Assembly: GCA_002373165.1 (NCBI GenBank)
Contig: DFJS01000090.1
Span: forward strand, 1 to 26,313
Reading direction: 5' to 3'
From: Ruminococcus sp. UBA3665
GTDB lineage: Bacteria; Bacillota; Clostridia; Oscillospirales; Ruminococcaceae
DNA: 26,313 nucleotides
This document shows positions 9,293 through 16,050 of the stretch, piece by piece. The notes under the pieces are model-generated. The model ran no database searches. It was not told where the DNA came from and worked only from the letters and a program-made list of their open reading frames with translations. Position 1 is the first letter of the stretch, and the number at the start of each line of letters is the position of its first letter. Both the position numbers and the translations under genes were made by a program.

Positions 9293-9523
9293 TTATCCCT
9301 GTTCGGGATGAATTTTCCGGTTCAGCAGTGTTGTGAGTGCTTCGGCATTGATTCCGTGTACTTCGGCGGCCTGACGAACAGTTTCGGCTCCGGATGCCGG
9401 ACATCCCAGGCAATGCATACCGATTTCGTATAAAATATCAGCCGTTTCGGGATGGAACAATACCAGATCGCCGATGTTGGTATCCGGCGTAACGACGGAA
9501 ACTCTGTCAATATCAATTTTCAT
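9293..9523 (-). CDS. DUF1858 domain protein ending the nitrogenase-like operon
   Basis: This is a 76-residue protein of the DUF1858 family, small proteins with a conserved GMHCLGCP motif. Here that motif lies at about residues 35-42, with the CxxC pair at about 38 and 41. The family's biochemical role is not settled; the cysteine pair suggests redox or metal chemistry. I chose the ATG at 9523 because GGGAG lies 10 bases upstream and family members begin close to this point. A frame-extending ATG at 9550 would add nine polar residues and overlap the nifH stop by 11 bases. As the last gene before the terminator, 16 bases after nifH, it is part of the nitrogenase-like unit. Confidence 0.85.
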   Translation of the reverse strand: MKIDIDRVSVVTPDTNIGDLVLFHPETADILYEIGMHCLGCPASGAETVRQAAEVHGINAEALTTLLNRKIHPEQG

Positions 9524-9539
9524 GCTCCGGTCACTCCCA

Positions 9540-10394
9540 TCAGATTGCATACTGATCTTCCAGACCGTCGAGCAGTCCGTATTCTACCAGAATTTCTTCC
9601 AGGCGTTCCTGTGTCAGGGGCTTCGGAATCACAAAAGAAGTATTTTCTTCAATTTTACGGGCGAGTTCGCGGTATTCATCCGCCTGATGTGCCTGAGGAT
9701 TATATTCAATCACAGTTTTCTTTCTGATTTCGGCGCGCTGGACTTCGTTATCACGAGGAACAAAATGAATCAGCTGTGTGCCGAGTTCTTTTGCGAATGC
9801 GGCGACGAGTTCGCGTTCGCGGTCTACCTTGCGGCTGTTGCAGATAATACCGCCCAGACGAACGCCGCCCTGTTTGGCATAGCGTGCGATGCCTTTGGAG
9901 ATATTATTTGCGGCATAGAGTGCCATCATTTCGCCGCTGGCGACGATATAAATTTCTTTTGCCTTGCCTTCGCGGATAGGCATTGCAAAGCCGCCGCAGA
10001 CAACGTCGCCGAGCACGTCATAGAACACATAGTCCAGATCTTCTGTATATGCGCCGAGCCGTTCCAGCAGACCGATAGAAGTAATAATACCTCGGCCGGC
10101 GCAGCCGACTCCGGGTTCAGGGCCGCCGGATTCCACGCATCTAGTACCGTGAAAACCTTCTTTGAGGATATCTTCCAGTTCGATATCTTCTCCGGCATCG
10201 CGGAGAGTATCCAGTACAGTTTTCTGCGCGAGTCCGCCCAGCAGCAGACGGGTAGAATCGGCTTTAGGGTCACAGCCTACGACCATGACTTTACTGCCGC
10301 GTTCGACCAGACCGGCAGTCAGATTCTGTGTTGTAGTGGATTTGCCGATACCGCCTTTTCCATAGATTGCAATCTGTCTGATTTCTTTTGCCAT
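9540..10394 (-). CDS. nifH: Nitrogenase iron protein (NifH), dinitrogenase-reductase type
   Basis: This is the ATP-driven electron donor to a component-1 protein: a homodimer holding one [4Fe-4S] cluster between subunits. The 284-residue product has the P-loop GKGGIGKS at 12-19, cluster cysteines C98 and C133 (C97 and C132 in Azotobacter NifH), and R101 in GCAGRG, the arginine that is ADP-ribosylated in some species. Blocks such as CVESGGPEPGVGCAGRG and DVLGDVVCGGFAMPIR are canonical NifH, closer to true NifH than to the chlorophyll (BchL/BchX) homologues. The start has AAAGGAAG about 9 bases upstream. It sits after NifB, behind a stable intergenic hairpin at 10439-10468, so its mRNA level may be set separately. 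The electron acceptor is presumably the D/K-like complex of the same operon. Confidence 0.93.
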   Translation of the reverse strand: MAKEIRQIAIYGKGGIGKSTTTQNLTAGLVERGSKVMVVGCDPKADSTRLLLGGLAQKTVLDTLRDAGEDIELEDILKEGFHGTRCVESGGPEPGVGCAGRGIITSIGLLERLGAYTEDLDYVFYDVLGDVVCGGFAMPIREGKAKEIYIVASGEMMALYAANNISKGIARYAKQGGVRLGGIICNSRKVDRERELVAAFAKELGTQLIHFVPRDNEVQRAEIRKKTVIEYNPQAHQADEYRELARKIEENTSFVIPKPLTQERLEEILVEYGLLDGLEDQYAI

Positions 10395-10438
10395 AAATCA
10401 TACTTCCTTTCAGGATTATTAAAATATTTCTTGGAGGT

Positions 10439-10468
10439 TCTGCACCGCTTATGAGCAGGCGGTGCAGA
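10439..10468 (-). promoter_or_regulatory. Intercistronic hairpin between nifB and nifH
   Basis: A perfect 10-bp stem (TCTGCACCGC at 10439-10448 pairing with 10459-10468) with a 10-base loop lies in the 120-base gap, about 45 bases before nifH. No T run follows, so it is more likely an mRNA processing or stabilising element than a terminator. It is the longest gap in an otherwise tightly packed operon. Confidence 0.6.
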
Positions 10469-10514
10469 CCATTGCAGGATAAAGCTCCTGCGGGCATGGA
10501 GACTTTGTAATTTT

Positions 10515-11390
10515 TCATCCGTGCGAAAACGTATCTTTCCGGGCGATTCTGGAAACCCAGATCTGATCGCCGAAATCTTTTTCGCCGGGAATGCCGATTG
10601 CATCGGCGCGGCATCGCTGACAATGCCGGAATACATCGATATATTTCTGTGCCCGGAGCCGTGCGCCGTCAATCTGTGCACAGGTAGGGGCAGGATAATC
10701 TTTCAGCTCGTGCTGCGGAATCAGCGGAATGATATTATAAATAGAAGCTCCGGCTTCTTTGACGGTTTTAGCAATTTCTTCGATATGCTGGTCATTGATG
10801 CCGATTACCAGAACCGTATTGACTTTGATGGTAATTCCGGCGGCACTGACTTTCCGGATGCCTTCCAGCTGATTTTGAATTAAAATTTCAGCCGCTTCTG
10901 TGCCGGTATAATGCTTGCCGTGCCAGAGAATCCCTCTGTTGAGTTTTGCTTCGATTTCCGGGTCAACGGCATTGACTGTCACGGTAAGAGAATCGATATC
11001 GGCATCGATGACTTCCTGTGCCTTTTCGGATAATAACAATCCGTTTGTACTCATGCATTTGACCAGATCCGGAAACTGTTCTTTAATCAGCCGGAATGTT
11101 TGCAGTGCATCATCAGAAGCAAGCGTATCGCCGGGGCCTGCAATTCCCGCGACTTTAATTGCCGGGCACAGCTCCAGGGATTTTTGAATCACATCAATTG
11201 CTTCTTCCGGTTTGATTACAGTAGATGCTACACCGGGACGCTGTTCAAAATCGTTGATTCTTCTGTCGCAGAAACGGCATTCTATATTACATACCGGACT
11301 GATCGGAAGATGGATTCTGCCGGTCTGATTTCGTTTTCCTCTGGCATAACAGGGATGTTTGTCTGTCAGTTCTTCGTATGAGATTGCCAT
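10515..11390 (-). CDS. nifB: Nitrogenase cofactor biosynthesis radical SAM enzyme NifB
   Basis: NifB is a radical SAM enzyme that fuses two [4Fe-4S] clusters and inserts carbide to make NifB-co, the precursor of all known nitrogenase cofactors. The 291-residue product has the HPCY cysteine motif at 12-15, the radical SAM CX3CX2C motif C34-C38-C41, AGPGD at about 84-88, and the HCQRCRADAIG motif with C257 and C260. All are hallmarks of NifB rather than generic radical SAM proteins. It lacks the C-terminal NifX domain of longer NifB proteins; that domain is encoded separately by the overlapping upstream gene. The ATG at 11390 lies inside that gene, with GGGAGGTGG just upstream. It is the strongest evidence that the operon makes a nitrogenase-type cofactor. 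Confidence 0.92.
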   Translation of the reverse strand: MAISYEELTDKHPCYARGKRNQTGRIHLPISPVCNIECRFCDRRINDFEQRPGVASTVIKPEEAIDVIQKSLELCPAIKVAGIAGPGDTLASDDALQTFRLIKEQFPDLVKCMSTNGLLLSEKAQEVIDADIDSLTVTVNAVDPEIEAKLNRGILWHGKHYTGTEAAEILIQNQLEGIRKVSAAGITIKVNTVLVIGINDQHIEEIAKTVKEAGASIYNIIPLIPQHELKDYPAPTCAQIDGARLRAQKYIDVFRHCQRCRADAIGIPGEKDFGDQIWVSRIARKDTFSHG

Positions 11391-11737
11391 GCATCCACCT
11401 CCCAGATTTTATCTTTCAGAATTTTTTCAATCACTGCATTAATCAGGAACGGCGATTCGTAAACCAGCATTCCGTGCTGTTCGAGATAATCAGAAGCTCC
11501 CTGGCCTATTTTGGCGACAAGAATTGCCTGCACATCGCTGAGTGTTTCCAGAACGGCATCAAAACTGTGTTCGCTGTGTTCATGTCCCTGACATACCCGC
11601 TGTACATTTCTGGATTCCAGATACTGATATGTCAGAGTATCCGTATCCAGTTCGGCGATATGAAATTTTTCCGCGTGGCCGAAATGCTGATTGATGACAA
11701 TACCGTCTGTCGATGCCACTGCAACCCGAAATTTCAT
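11366..11737 (-). CDS. NifX/NifB-C-domain-like iron-molybdenum cofactor-binding family protein
   Basis: This 123-residue protein belongs to the dinitrogenase iron-molybdenum cofactor family (NifX, NifY, VnfX and the C-terminal domain of NifB), which bind and carry NifB-co or later cofactor intermediates. The N-terminal VASTDG, INQHFGHAEKF segment, at about 7-25, is the family signature. A HEHSEHSF histidine-rich stretch at about 52-59 may add metal ligands, which is an inference. The start has AAGAGGTGA about 8 bases upstream. Its 3' end overlaps nifB by 25 bases, implying coupled translation and stoichiometric supply of the carrier with NifB. It lies 14 bases after the substrate-binding protein gene. 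Confidence 0.85.
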   Translation of the reverse strand: MKFRVAVASTDGIVINQHFGHAEKFHIAELDTDTLTYQYLESRNVQRVCQGHEHSEHSFDAVLETLSDVQAILVAKIGQGASDYLEQHGMLVYESPFLINAVIEKILKDKIWEVDAWQSHTKN

Positions 11738-11751
11738 AAGAAAATCACCTC

Positions 11752-12903
11752 TTATTCAAAAGTATCGAAATGTGTTTTCATATCCTGATAAATACTTTCT
11801 TCCGGATACGCTTCCAGAATCTGCGACAGTGCAGTCTGATAAATTTCTGTATTATAATGCGGTTCGATGTCATAATCTTCAATCAGACCGAGCGAGACAA
11901 CGTCTTCTTTCAGGCGGACGGTTGCCTGTTTGTCCGGGTCGGGATGAGAACTGCTGAATCCGCCGTAGACTTCAATATCAATCAGATCGGGAGCAATATC
12001 AATATATTTTGCAACATCTTCAATTGTTTCTTCATGATTGCTTTGTGTAAACTGATACGCACGGATCATAGCGCGTTCAAAGGCAATATAAGTATTCGGG
12101 GATTCTGCCAGCTGTGCGCCGGTTGTGACCTGACGGCAGCACGGCTGATTCTCGAACTGTGCAAAATCTTTATCATAATAAACAACTTCATAGCCCTGAC
12201 TCTTCGCCAGCGAGGCATAGGGAGAATAAACCGAGCAGGCATCAATTTCGTCATTGGAGAGTGCCGCATAGGCATTGCTCTGGCTGTCGAAATATACAAG
12301 ATTGACTTCGTCTTCTCCTTCGCCGAGTGCGATTCCGGCATCACGGAGCAGCAGCTGCAATTCCAGATCATCCATTGTATTTTTGGCAACGGCGACATTT
12401 TTTCCTTTCAGGATAGTATAATCCCAGCTGTCAAGGCCTTCGGTATATTCTGATTTAATCACATAGCCGTGACCGTTTGTCATGGCACCGCCGAAAATAG
12501 TCAGATCATGATCGGCGGCCTGCATGGTAATCGACGGAACCGAACCGATCAGAGCGGCATCCAGTTTTCCGGATTCCAGACCGGAAGCAAGCTCCGTGCC
12601 ATTGGAAAGCTGTGTCAGAGTCACATCCAGCCCCTCTTCTGCGAACAGTCCCTCTTCTTTGGCGACAAATGCCAGCAGATGCGCCGTAGAATTCAGATGT
12701 CCTACGTTGAGGGTTGTTTTTTCCGGCGAAGTGTATTCCGGAAGAGCTTCCGTTTCCGGCTGTGTATCGGCCGGAGCGGCTGGATTTTCTGCCTGTGCCT
12801 GTGTTTCTGCCGGAGCGGGATTTTGTTCCGCGCCGGATTGTCCGCAGGCGGTCAGAAATACGGATAATAATACAAACGGTGCAAAAATATTTCTCTTTCT
12901 CAT
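11752..12903 (-). CDS. ABC transporter substrate-binding lipoprotein (NMT1/SsuA-TauA-like)
   Basis: This 383-residue product begins with a lipoprotein signal peptide: basic start, hydrophobic core and lipobox LTAC with C20 as the lipidated residue. A low-complexity Ala/Pro/Glu linker to about residue 60 follows, then a periplasmic-binding-protein-type domain starting near TLNVGHLNSTAHLL. The KEEGLFAEEGLDVTL and SGKLDAALIG segments are typical of the NMT1/THI5-like group that includes binding proteins for sulfonates, taurine, nitrate and pyrimidine precursors. The ligand cannot be told from sequence. No permease or ATPase is encoded nearby, so it must use a transporter elsewhere or act as a sensor. 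Its place between the K-like and NifX-like genes suggests it captures the reductase's substrate or a metal or ligand needed for it. Confidence 0.85.
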   Translation of the reverse strand: MRKRNIFAPFVLLSVFLTACGQSGAEQNPAPAETQAQAENPAAPADTQPETEALPEYTSPEKTTLNVGHLNSTAHLLAFVAKEEGLFAEEGLDVTLTQLSNGTELASGLESGKLDAALIGSVPSITMQAADHDLTIFGGAMTNGHGYVIKSEYTEGLDSWDYTILKGKNVAVAKNTMDDLELQLLLRDAGIALGEGEDEVNLVYFDSQSNAYAALSNDEIDACSVYSPYASLAKSQGYEVVYYDKDFAQFENQPCCRQVTTGAQLAESPNTYIAFERAMIRAYQFTQSNHEETIEDVAKYIDIAPDLIDIEVYGGFSSSHPDPDKQATVRLKEDVVSLGLIEDYDIEPHYNTEIYQTALSQILEAYPEESIYQDMKTHFDTFE

Positions 12904-12934
12904 AAACCTGCATCCTTTCTGTCATTTGCTTTGA

Positions 12935-14278
12935 TTAATTTCCGGCAACAGATGCTGTATAAATATCTTCCAGCAGCTGGAGTGCACCCCTGTAGCCGAT
13001 ATAGCTTCCGTTGATGACTACTTTTTCCGAGGCCGGAGCTGCAATTTCAATCAGCAGTGCATTCTTGCGCTTTGCAACATCGCCTTCCCAGGTAGAACCC
13101 AGAATCAAAGGAACACTCTGTCCGAATTCCGCCTTATCCAGCGACTGTTCTACAAGATAGCCGTCTTCGATAAATTCCGGCTCGATAGAAACACCTTCGG
13201 AAATATTCCGGAACTGTTCGGCAATGGCTTCCCGGAAACGTTCCGGCGGATTATCTGTAATAATCTGCTTGACCGGAACAAGACCGATCTGATCAGCTAA
13301 AAATTTCGAGTAGGCCAGATTTGTGGCACTGTCGCCGACAACGGCAAATCTGGATGGCAGGCCGAACCAGTATTCTGAGAAGAAATCGGCAAACGAATCC
13401 AGAAAATAATAATACAGCTCTTCTTCTTCCTGAATAAATTTTTCTGATTTTTTCGGATCAATTCCGGCGAATTCCACTACCTGACGGATAAATGCCGTAG
13501 TGGCTTCTTCTCCGACAGGAATCACGGGAATATGCAGATAAGGCTGATGATATTTTTCTTTCAGATGCTCTGCAATGCCGACTCCTACCCACGGAGAAAC
13601 GACAAGATTGAACTGTGCTTTCGGAATTTTTTTCCATTCTTTTGCGCCGCCGCTCTGGGGGCCGAACAGAACATTCACCTGAAAACCGCTTGCTTTGAGA
13701 ATCCGGACAAGTTCCAGATAATCGCCGCGCCAGTTCGTGTTGAAATACGGCGTTTCAAACCAGAGGTTAAGCAAACCTTTTTTCTTTTCGCAGCCTGTAT
13801 ATTCGCCGACATACTGATCAATAATTGCTTTCACAACGATTTCATGCCCGTTCAGATTTGTTCCCTTGAAGCCGCCGGTTTCGGCAGCAACGACAGGATA
13901 GCCTGCTTCCTGATATTTCCGGACAACGGAACCGACATCATCGCCGACCAGTTCACCGGAACAGCCTGTCAGCACTACATACAGATCGCCGTTATACAAA
14001 GCAAGCGTGGATTGCAGCAGGGCATCCAGCTTTTTTGCGCCGCCGAAAACGATATCGTTTTCGCCCACATTGGCACTGGGAATATTGCCGCCTCCGGCTC
14101 CTGTGGCACCCTGAAAGCCGTTCAGAAAGCTAAGATGAAAATACTGTTTATACATACATCCGGGGCCGCAGTTGGAAATCGGCACAGCTCCTTTGATTGC
14201 CGTAACGGAATATGCTCCGCCGATGGTGCACCCAAAATGCGGATGTGTAATTGCACTGAGTTTTTTTGTCTTTGCCAT
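12935..14278 (-). CDS. Nitrogenase component-1-like subunit, K-type (beta-like)
   Basis: This 447-residue protein of the oxidoreductase/nitrogenase component 1 family (NifD/K/E/N) is the likely beta-type partner of the preceding gene product. The P-cluster cysteines appear as C17, C41 and C106, matching NifK C70, C95 and C153 in spacing and context: GCTIGG, then GPGCMYKQYF, then LTGCSGELVGDD. It lacks the long N-terminal extension of true NifK and is shorter than Azotobacter NifK (about 520). It starts 3 bases after the upstream stop, so translation is probably coupled. True NifK, NifN-like and group IV nitrogenase-like reductase subunits all share this fold. I therefore assign the family firmly, the role as K-type by gene order and cysteine pattern, and leave the substrate open. 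Confidence 0.85.
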   Translation of the reverse strand: MAKTKKLSAITHPHFGCTIGGAYSVTAIKGAVPISNCGPGCMYKQYFHLSFLNGFQGATGAGGGNIPSANVGENDIVFGGAKKLDALLQSTLALYNGDLYVVLTGCSGELVGDDVGSVVRKYQEAGYPVVAAETGGFKGTNLNGHEIVVKAIIDQYVGEYTGCEKKKGLLNLWFETPYFNTNWRGDYLELVRILKASGFQVNVLFGPQSGGAKEWKKIPKAQFNLVVSPWVGVGIAEHLKEKYHQPYLHIPVIPVGEEATTAFIRQVVEFAGIDPKKSEKFIQEEEELYYYFLDSFADFFSEYWFGLPSRFAVVGDSATNLAYSKFLADQIGLVPVKQIITDNPPERFREAIAEQFRNISEGVSIEPEFIEDGYLVEQSLDKAEFGQSVPLILGSTWEGDVAKRKNALLIEIAAPASEKVVINGSYIGYRGALQLLEDIYTASVAGN

Positions 14279-14281
14279 GAA

Positions 14282-15862
14282 TTATTTCCCCTTTCTTTTC
14301 TGTTTCAGATTCACACGTTCGTCCAGAATTTCCGGCTGATGCGCCAGTAAAAACGGATCTGTCTGTGAAAGCCACCAGTCATTATAGGGACTTCTTGCAT
14401 GGCGTGATAATACCTGATTGAATTTTTTCCGGCTTAAAATATCCAGCAGTGTTTCTCCTGTGCGGATAATGCCGTCATAGCCGACGGGATAATGTTCATC
14501 GCCCATTGCCAGGGACGGAATTCCCAGTTTAGCGGCTTCCGGAGCAAGCCCCTGATGCCGGATGATGACAAAATCCGTATGCACTCGTTTGAACAGTGCG
14601 TTCAGCTGATAGGGCTGTGTCTTGCTGACTGTAAAATGAGGAATATCCCCGTAAGAATCTACCAGCGTTTTCAGAGTATTGGAATTTTCATGTCCGCCAT
14701 CGTAAACAGGGTCATGATGAAATACAACAGAGCCGTCCACTTCGATTTCCAGCTCTCTCAATACAGAAATCAGACTGTGTGCATAGGAAGAACCGGTCAT
14801 GACAAAGCCCTTCACGCCGCGGAGCTTTTCGCGGAGTTCCTGCAATTTCGGGAAGATTCTTTCATGTTCGCGCTGAATATAGGCTTCTGTTTCCTCTTCT
14901 TTGCCGACAATTTTTCCGATGGCTCTCAGCCAGGCATCTGTTCCGGCAACGCCGTAAGGCTGAGGAGCATCTACCTGAGGCACGCCGAAATGCTCTTCCA
15001 GAGCAGTTGCCATGTAGGAGCCGAGCGTATGGCAGAACGTTGCCGTAGCCGCGGCTTCGCTTGCCTGTGCCAGTTCGTCATAGCTTGCAGTATCGATCAT
15101 ATAATTCACGCGCAGGCCGAGCGGCTTTAAAATTTCTGTAAAATAATCCGTTCCCCACAGCGCGATGATATTAATCAAATCCGGCTGTTTATGAATATTT
15201 TCCCGTTTGACAATCTGCCGCAGTACGCCGTGCTGTGCAATATCGAATCCTGTGCTCCAGTGTTTGGAGCGGAATCCCTCGCAGTGCAGCGGAATGACAG
15301 GCACTCCTACTTCCGGCTCCAGTTCGTCGCAGATACTGTCGATATCCTCGCCGATGATTGCCGTGGCACATGCCATAGAAACAAAAATTGCTCTGGGATG
15401 ATGCCGTTCCATGACTTCCCGGATTGTCCGGCGGAGTTTGTCACTTGCGCCAAATACCATGTCATTTTCCAGCAGATTGGTATTATAAATCTGAAGATTC
15501 TGCACAGGTTTGTGACGTTTTTTCAGGCCTTTCTTGAAAGCAAGATTAAAATGCGCATTATCTGCGGAACAGCCGATGGGAGAATGCTGAATCAGAATGC
15601 AGTCAGTCAGATTGCCGGCCTGACATTCTACAATCGCATTGGTGCACATTGTCTGCTGATTCATCGGAGAATTCAGTTCGCACAATTTGCAGGCTTTGCT
15701 GCCGTTTCCGGGACATCCGCTGCCTTTGCGCTGACTGCGGGATTCATAGCCGGACTGTTCAATTAATTCCGAAGCACTGCCGTCCCATGCAATAATTGTA
15801 CCCAGGCGCATTTCACGGTTTTCGCATTCGGACATATCCAGATTGATTGTTCTTTTGCCCAT
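14282..15862 (-). CDS. Nitrogenase component-1-like subunit, D-type (alpha-like)
   Basis: This 526-residue component-1 family protein is the first gene of the operon. Cysteines C73, C98 and C165 match the P-cluster positions C62, C88 and C154 of NifD (HSPIGC and ACATAIIGEDI contexts). C277, in FCHTLGSYMATALEEHFGVP, aligns by eye with the cofactor ligand C275. At the place expected for the homocitrate-side ligand H442 the sequence reads AMGDEHYPVGYDG, with Gly where His is expected. Extra cysteines C50, C58 and C61 near the N-terminus are not NifD-like, and the IIGEDIDSIC segment recalls NifE. I chose ATG 15862, with AAAGGA 12 bases upstream, over a GTG at 15883 that lacks a site. It could be a nitrogenase, an alternative nitrogenase-like reductase or, less likely, a scaffold protein. 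Confidence 0.85.
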   Translation of the reverse strand: MGKRTINLDMSECENREMRLGTIIAWDGSASELIEQSGYESRSQRKGSGCPGNGSKACKLCELNSPMNQQTMCTNAIVECQAGNLTDCILIQHSPIGCSADNAHFNLAFKKGLKKRHKPVQNLQIYNTNLLENDMVFGASDKLRRTIREVMERHHPRAIFVSMACATAIIGEDIDSICDELEPEVGVPVIPLHCEGFRSKHWSTGFDIAQHGVLRQIVKRENIHKQPDLINIIALWGTDYFTEILKPLGLRVNYMIDTASYDELAQASEAAATATFCHTLGSYMATALEEHFGVPQVDAPQPYGVAGTDAWLRAIGKIVGKEEETEAYIQREHERIFPKLQELREKLRGVKGFVMTGSSYAHSLISVLRELEIEVDGSVVFHHDPVYDGGHENSNTLKTLVDSYGDIPHFTVSKTQPYQLNALFKRVHTDFVIIRHQGLAPEAAKLGIPSLAMGDEHYPVGYDGIIRTGETLLDILSRKKFNQVLSRHARSPYNDWWLSQTDPFLLAHQPEILDERVNLKQKRKGK

Positions 15863-15894
15863 AAATCCTATCGTTCCTTTCACGATATAATTTC

Positions 15895-15927
15895 TACTAA
15901 TTTGATATATTTAGTATGATATTAGTA
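15895..15927 (-). promoter_or_regulatory. Inverted repeat overlapping the nitrogenase-like promoter (possible operator)
   Basis: TACTAAT (15895-15901) and ATTAGTA (15921-15927) form perfect 7-bp inverted arms. A TTTAGTA variant lies between them at 15910-15916. One arm overlaps the -10 box, so a bound protein would block transcription. The same ATTAGTA core recurs in the palindrome at 15988-16017. No regulator gene is linked to the operon, so the binding protein is unknown. Confidence 0.45.
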
Positions 15928-15953
15928 TAGCACAGAATTTATTATTTGTCCAA
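15924..15953 (-). promoter_or_regulatory. Promoter of the nitrogenase-like operon
   Basis: On the minus strand TTGGAC (15948-15953), an 18-base spacer and TATACT (15924-15929) form a sigma-A-type promoter. The predicted start is near 15917, with a leader of about 55 bases before the first gene. No sigma-54 -24/-12 pattern is visible, unlike nif promoters of many Proteobacteria. Confidence 0.72.
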
Positions 15954-15987
15954 TGGTTCTTTTTGAGAATCAGCTATAAAAAAATAT

Positions 15988-16017
15988 AATATTAGTAAGC
16001 ATCTGCTTACTGATATT
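15988..16017. promoter_or_regulatory. 30-bp palindrome upstream of the nitrogenase-like operon
   Basis: Arms 15988-16001 and 16004-16017 pair over 14 positions with one G:U, around a 2-base centre. On the minus strand an interrupted T-rich run follows. It may be a second terminator behind the recombinase gene or an operator, since it carries the same ATTAGTA core as the promoter repeat about 35 bases beyond the -35 box. Confidence 0.6.
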
Positions 16018-16050
16018 TCAAAAAAAACAGTGCCCTGCCAAGCGGACACT
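16018..16050 (-). terminator. Rho-independent terminator of the recombinase operon
   Basis: A 7-bp stem (16029-16035 with 16044-16050, one G:U) with an 8-base loop starts at the recombinase stop codon. On the minus strand it runs into an 8-base T tract. It separates recombinase transcription from the nitrogenase-like operon. Confidence 0.82.

Noticed and set aside
13532..15130. Plus-strand frames of 212-272 residues opposite the D-like and K-like genes
   Set aside because: They are antisense to well-conserved nitrogenase-like coding sequence and show no protein family signature.
9540..15862. Protochlorophyllide or chlorophyllide reductase, or coenzyme F430 pathway (CfbCD)
   Set aside because: No chlorophyll or F430 genes are present. 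NifB and a NifX-like carrier are included, and the iron protein carries canonical NifH blocks. These point to a nitrogenase-type cofactor.
14282..15883. GTG start at 15883 for the D-like subunit
   Set aside because: No ribosome site precedes the GTG, and the added seven residues are made from the very bases (AAAGGA) that serve the ATG at 15862.
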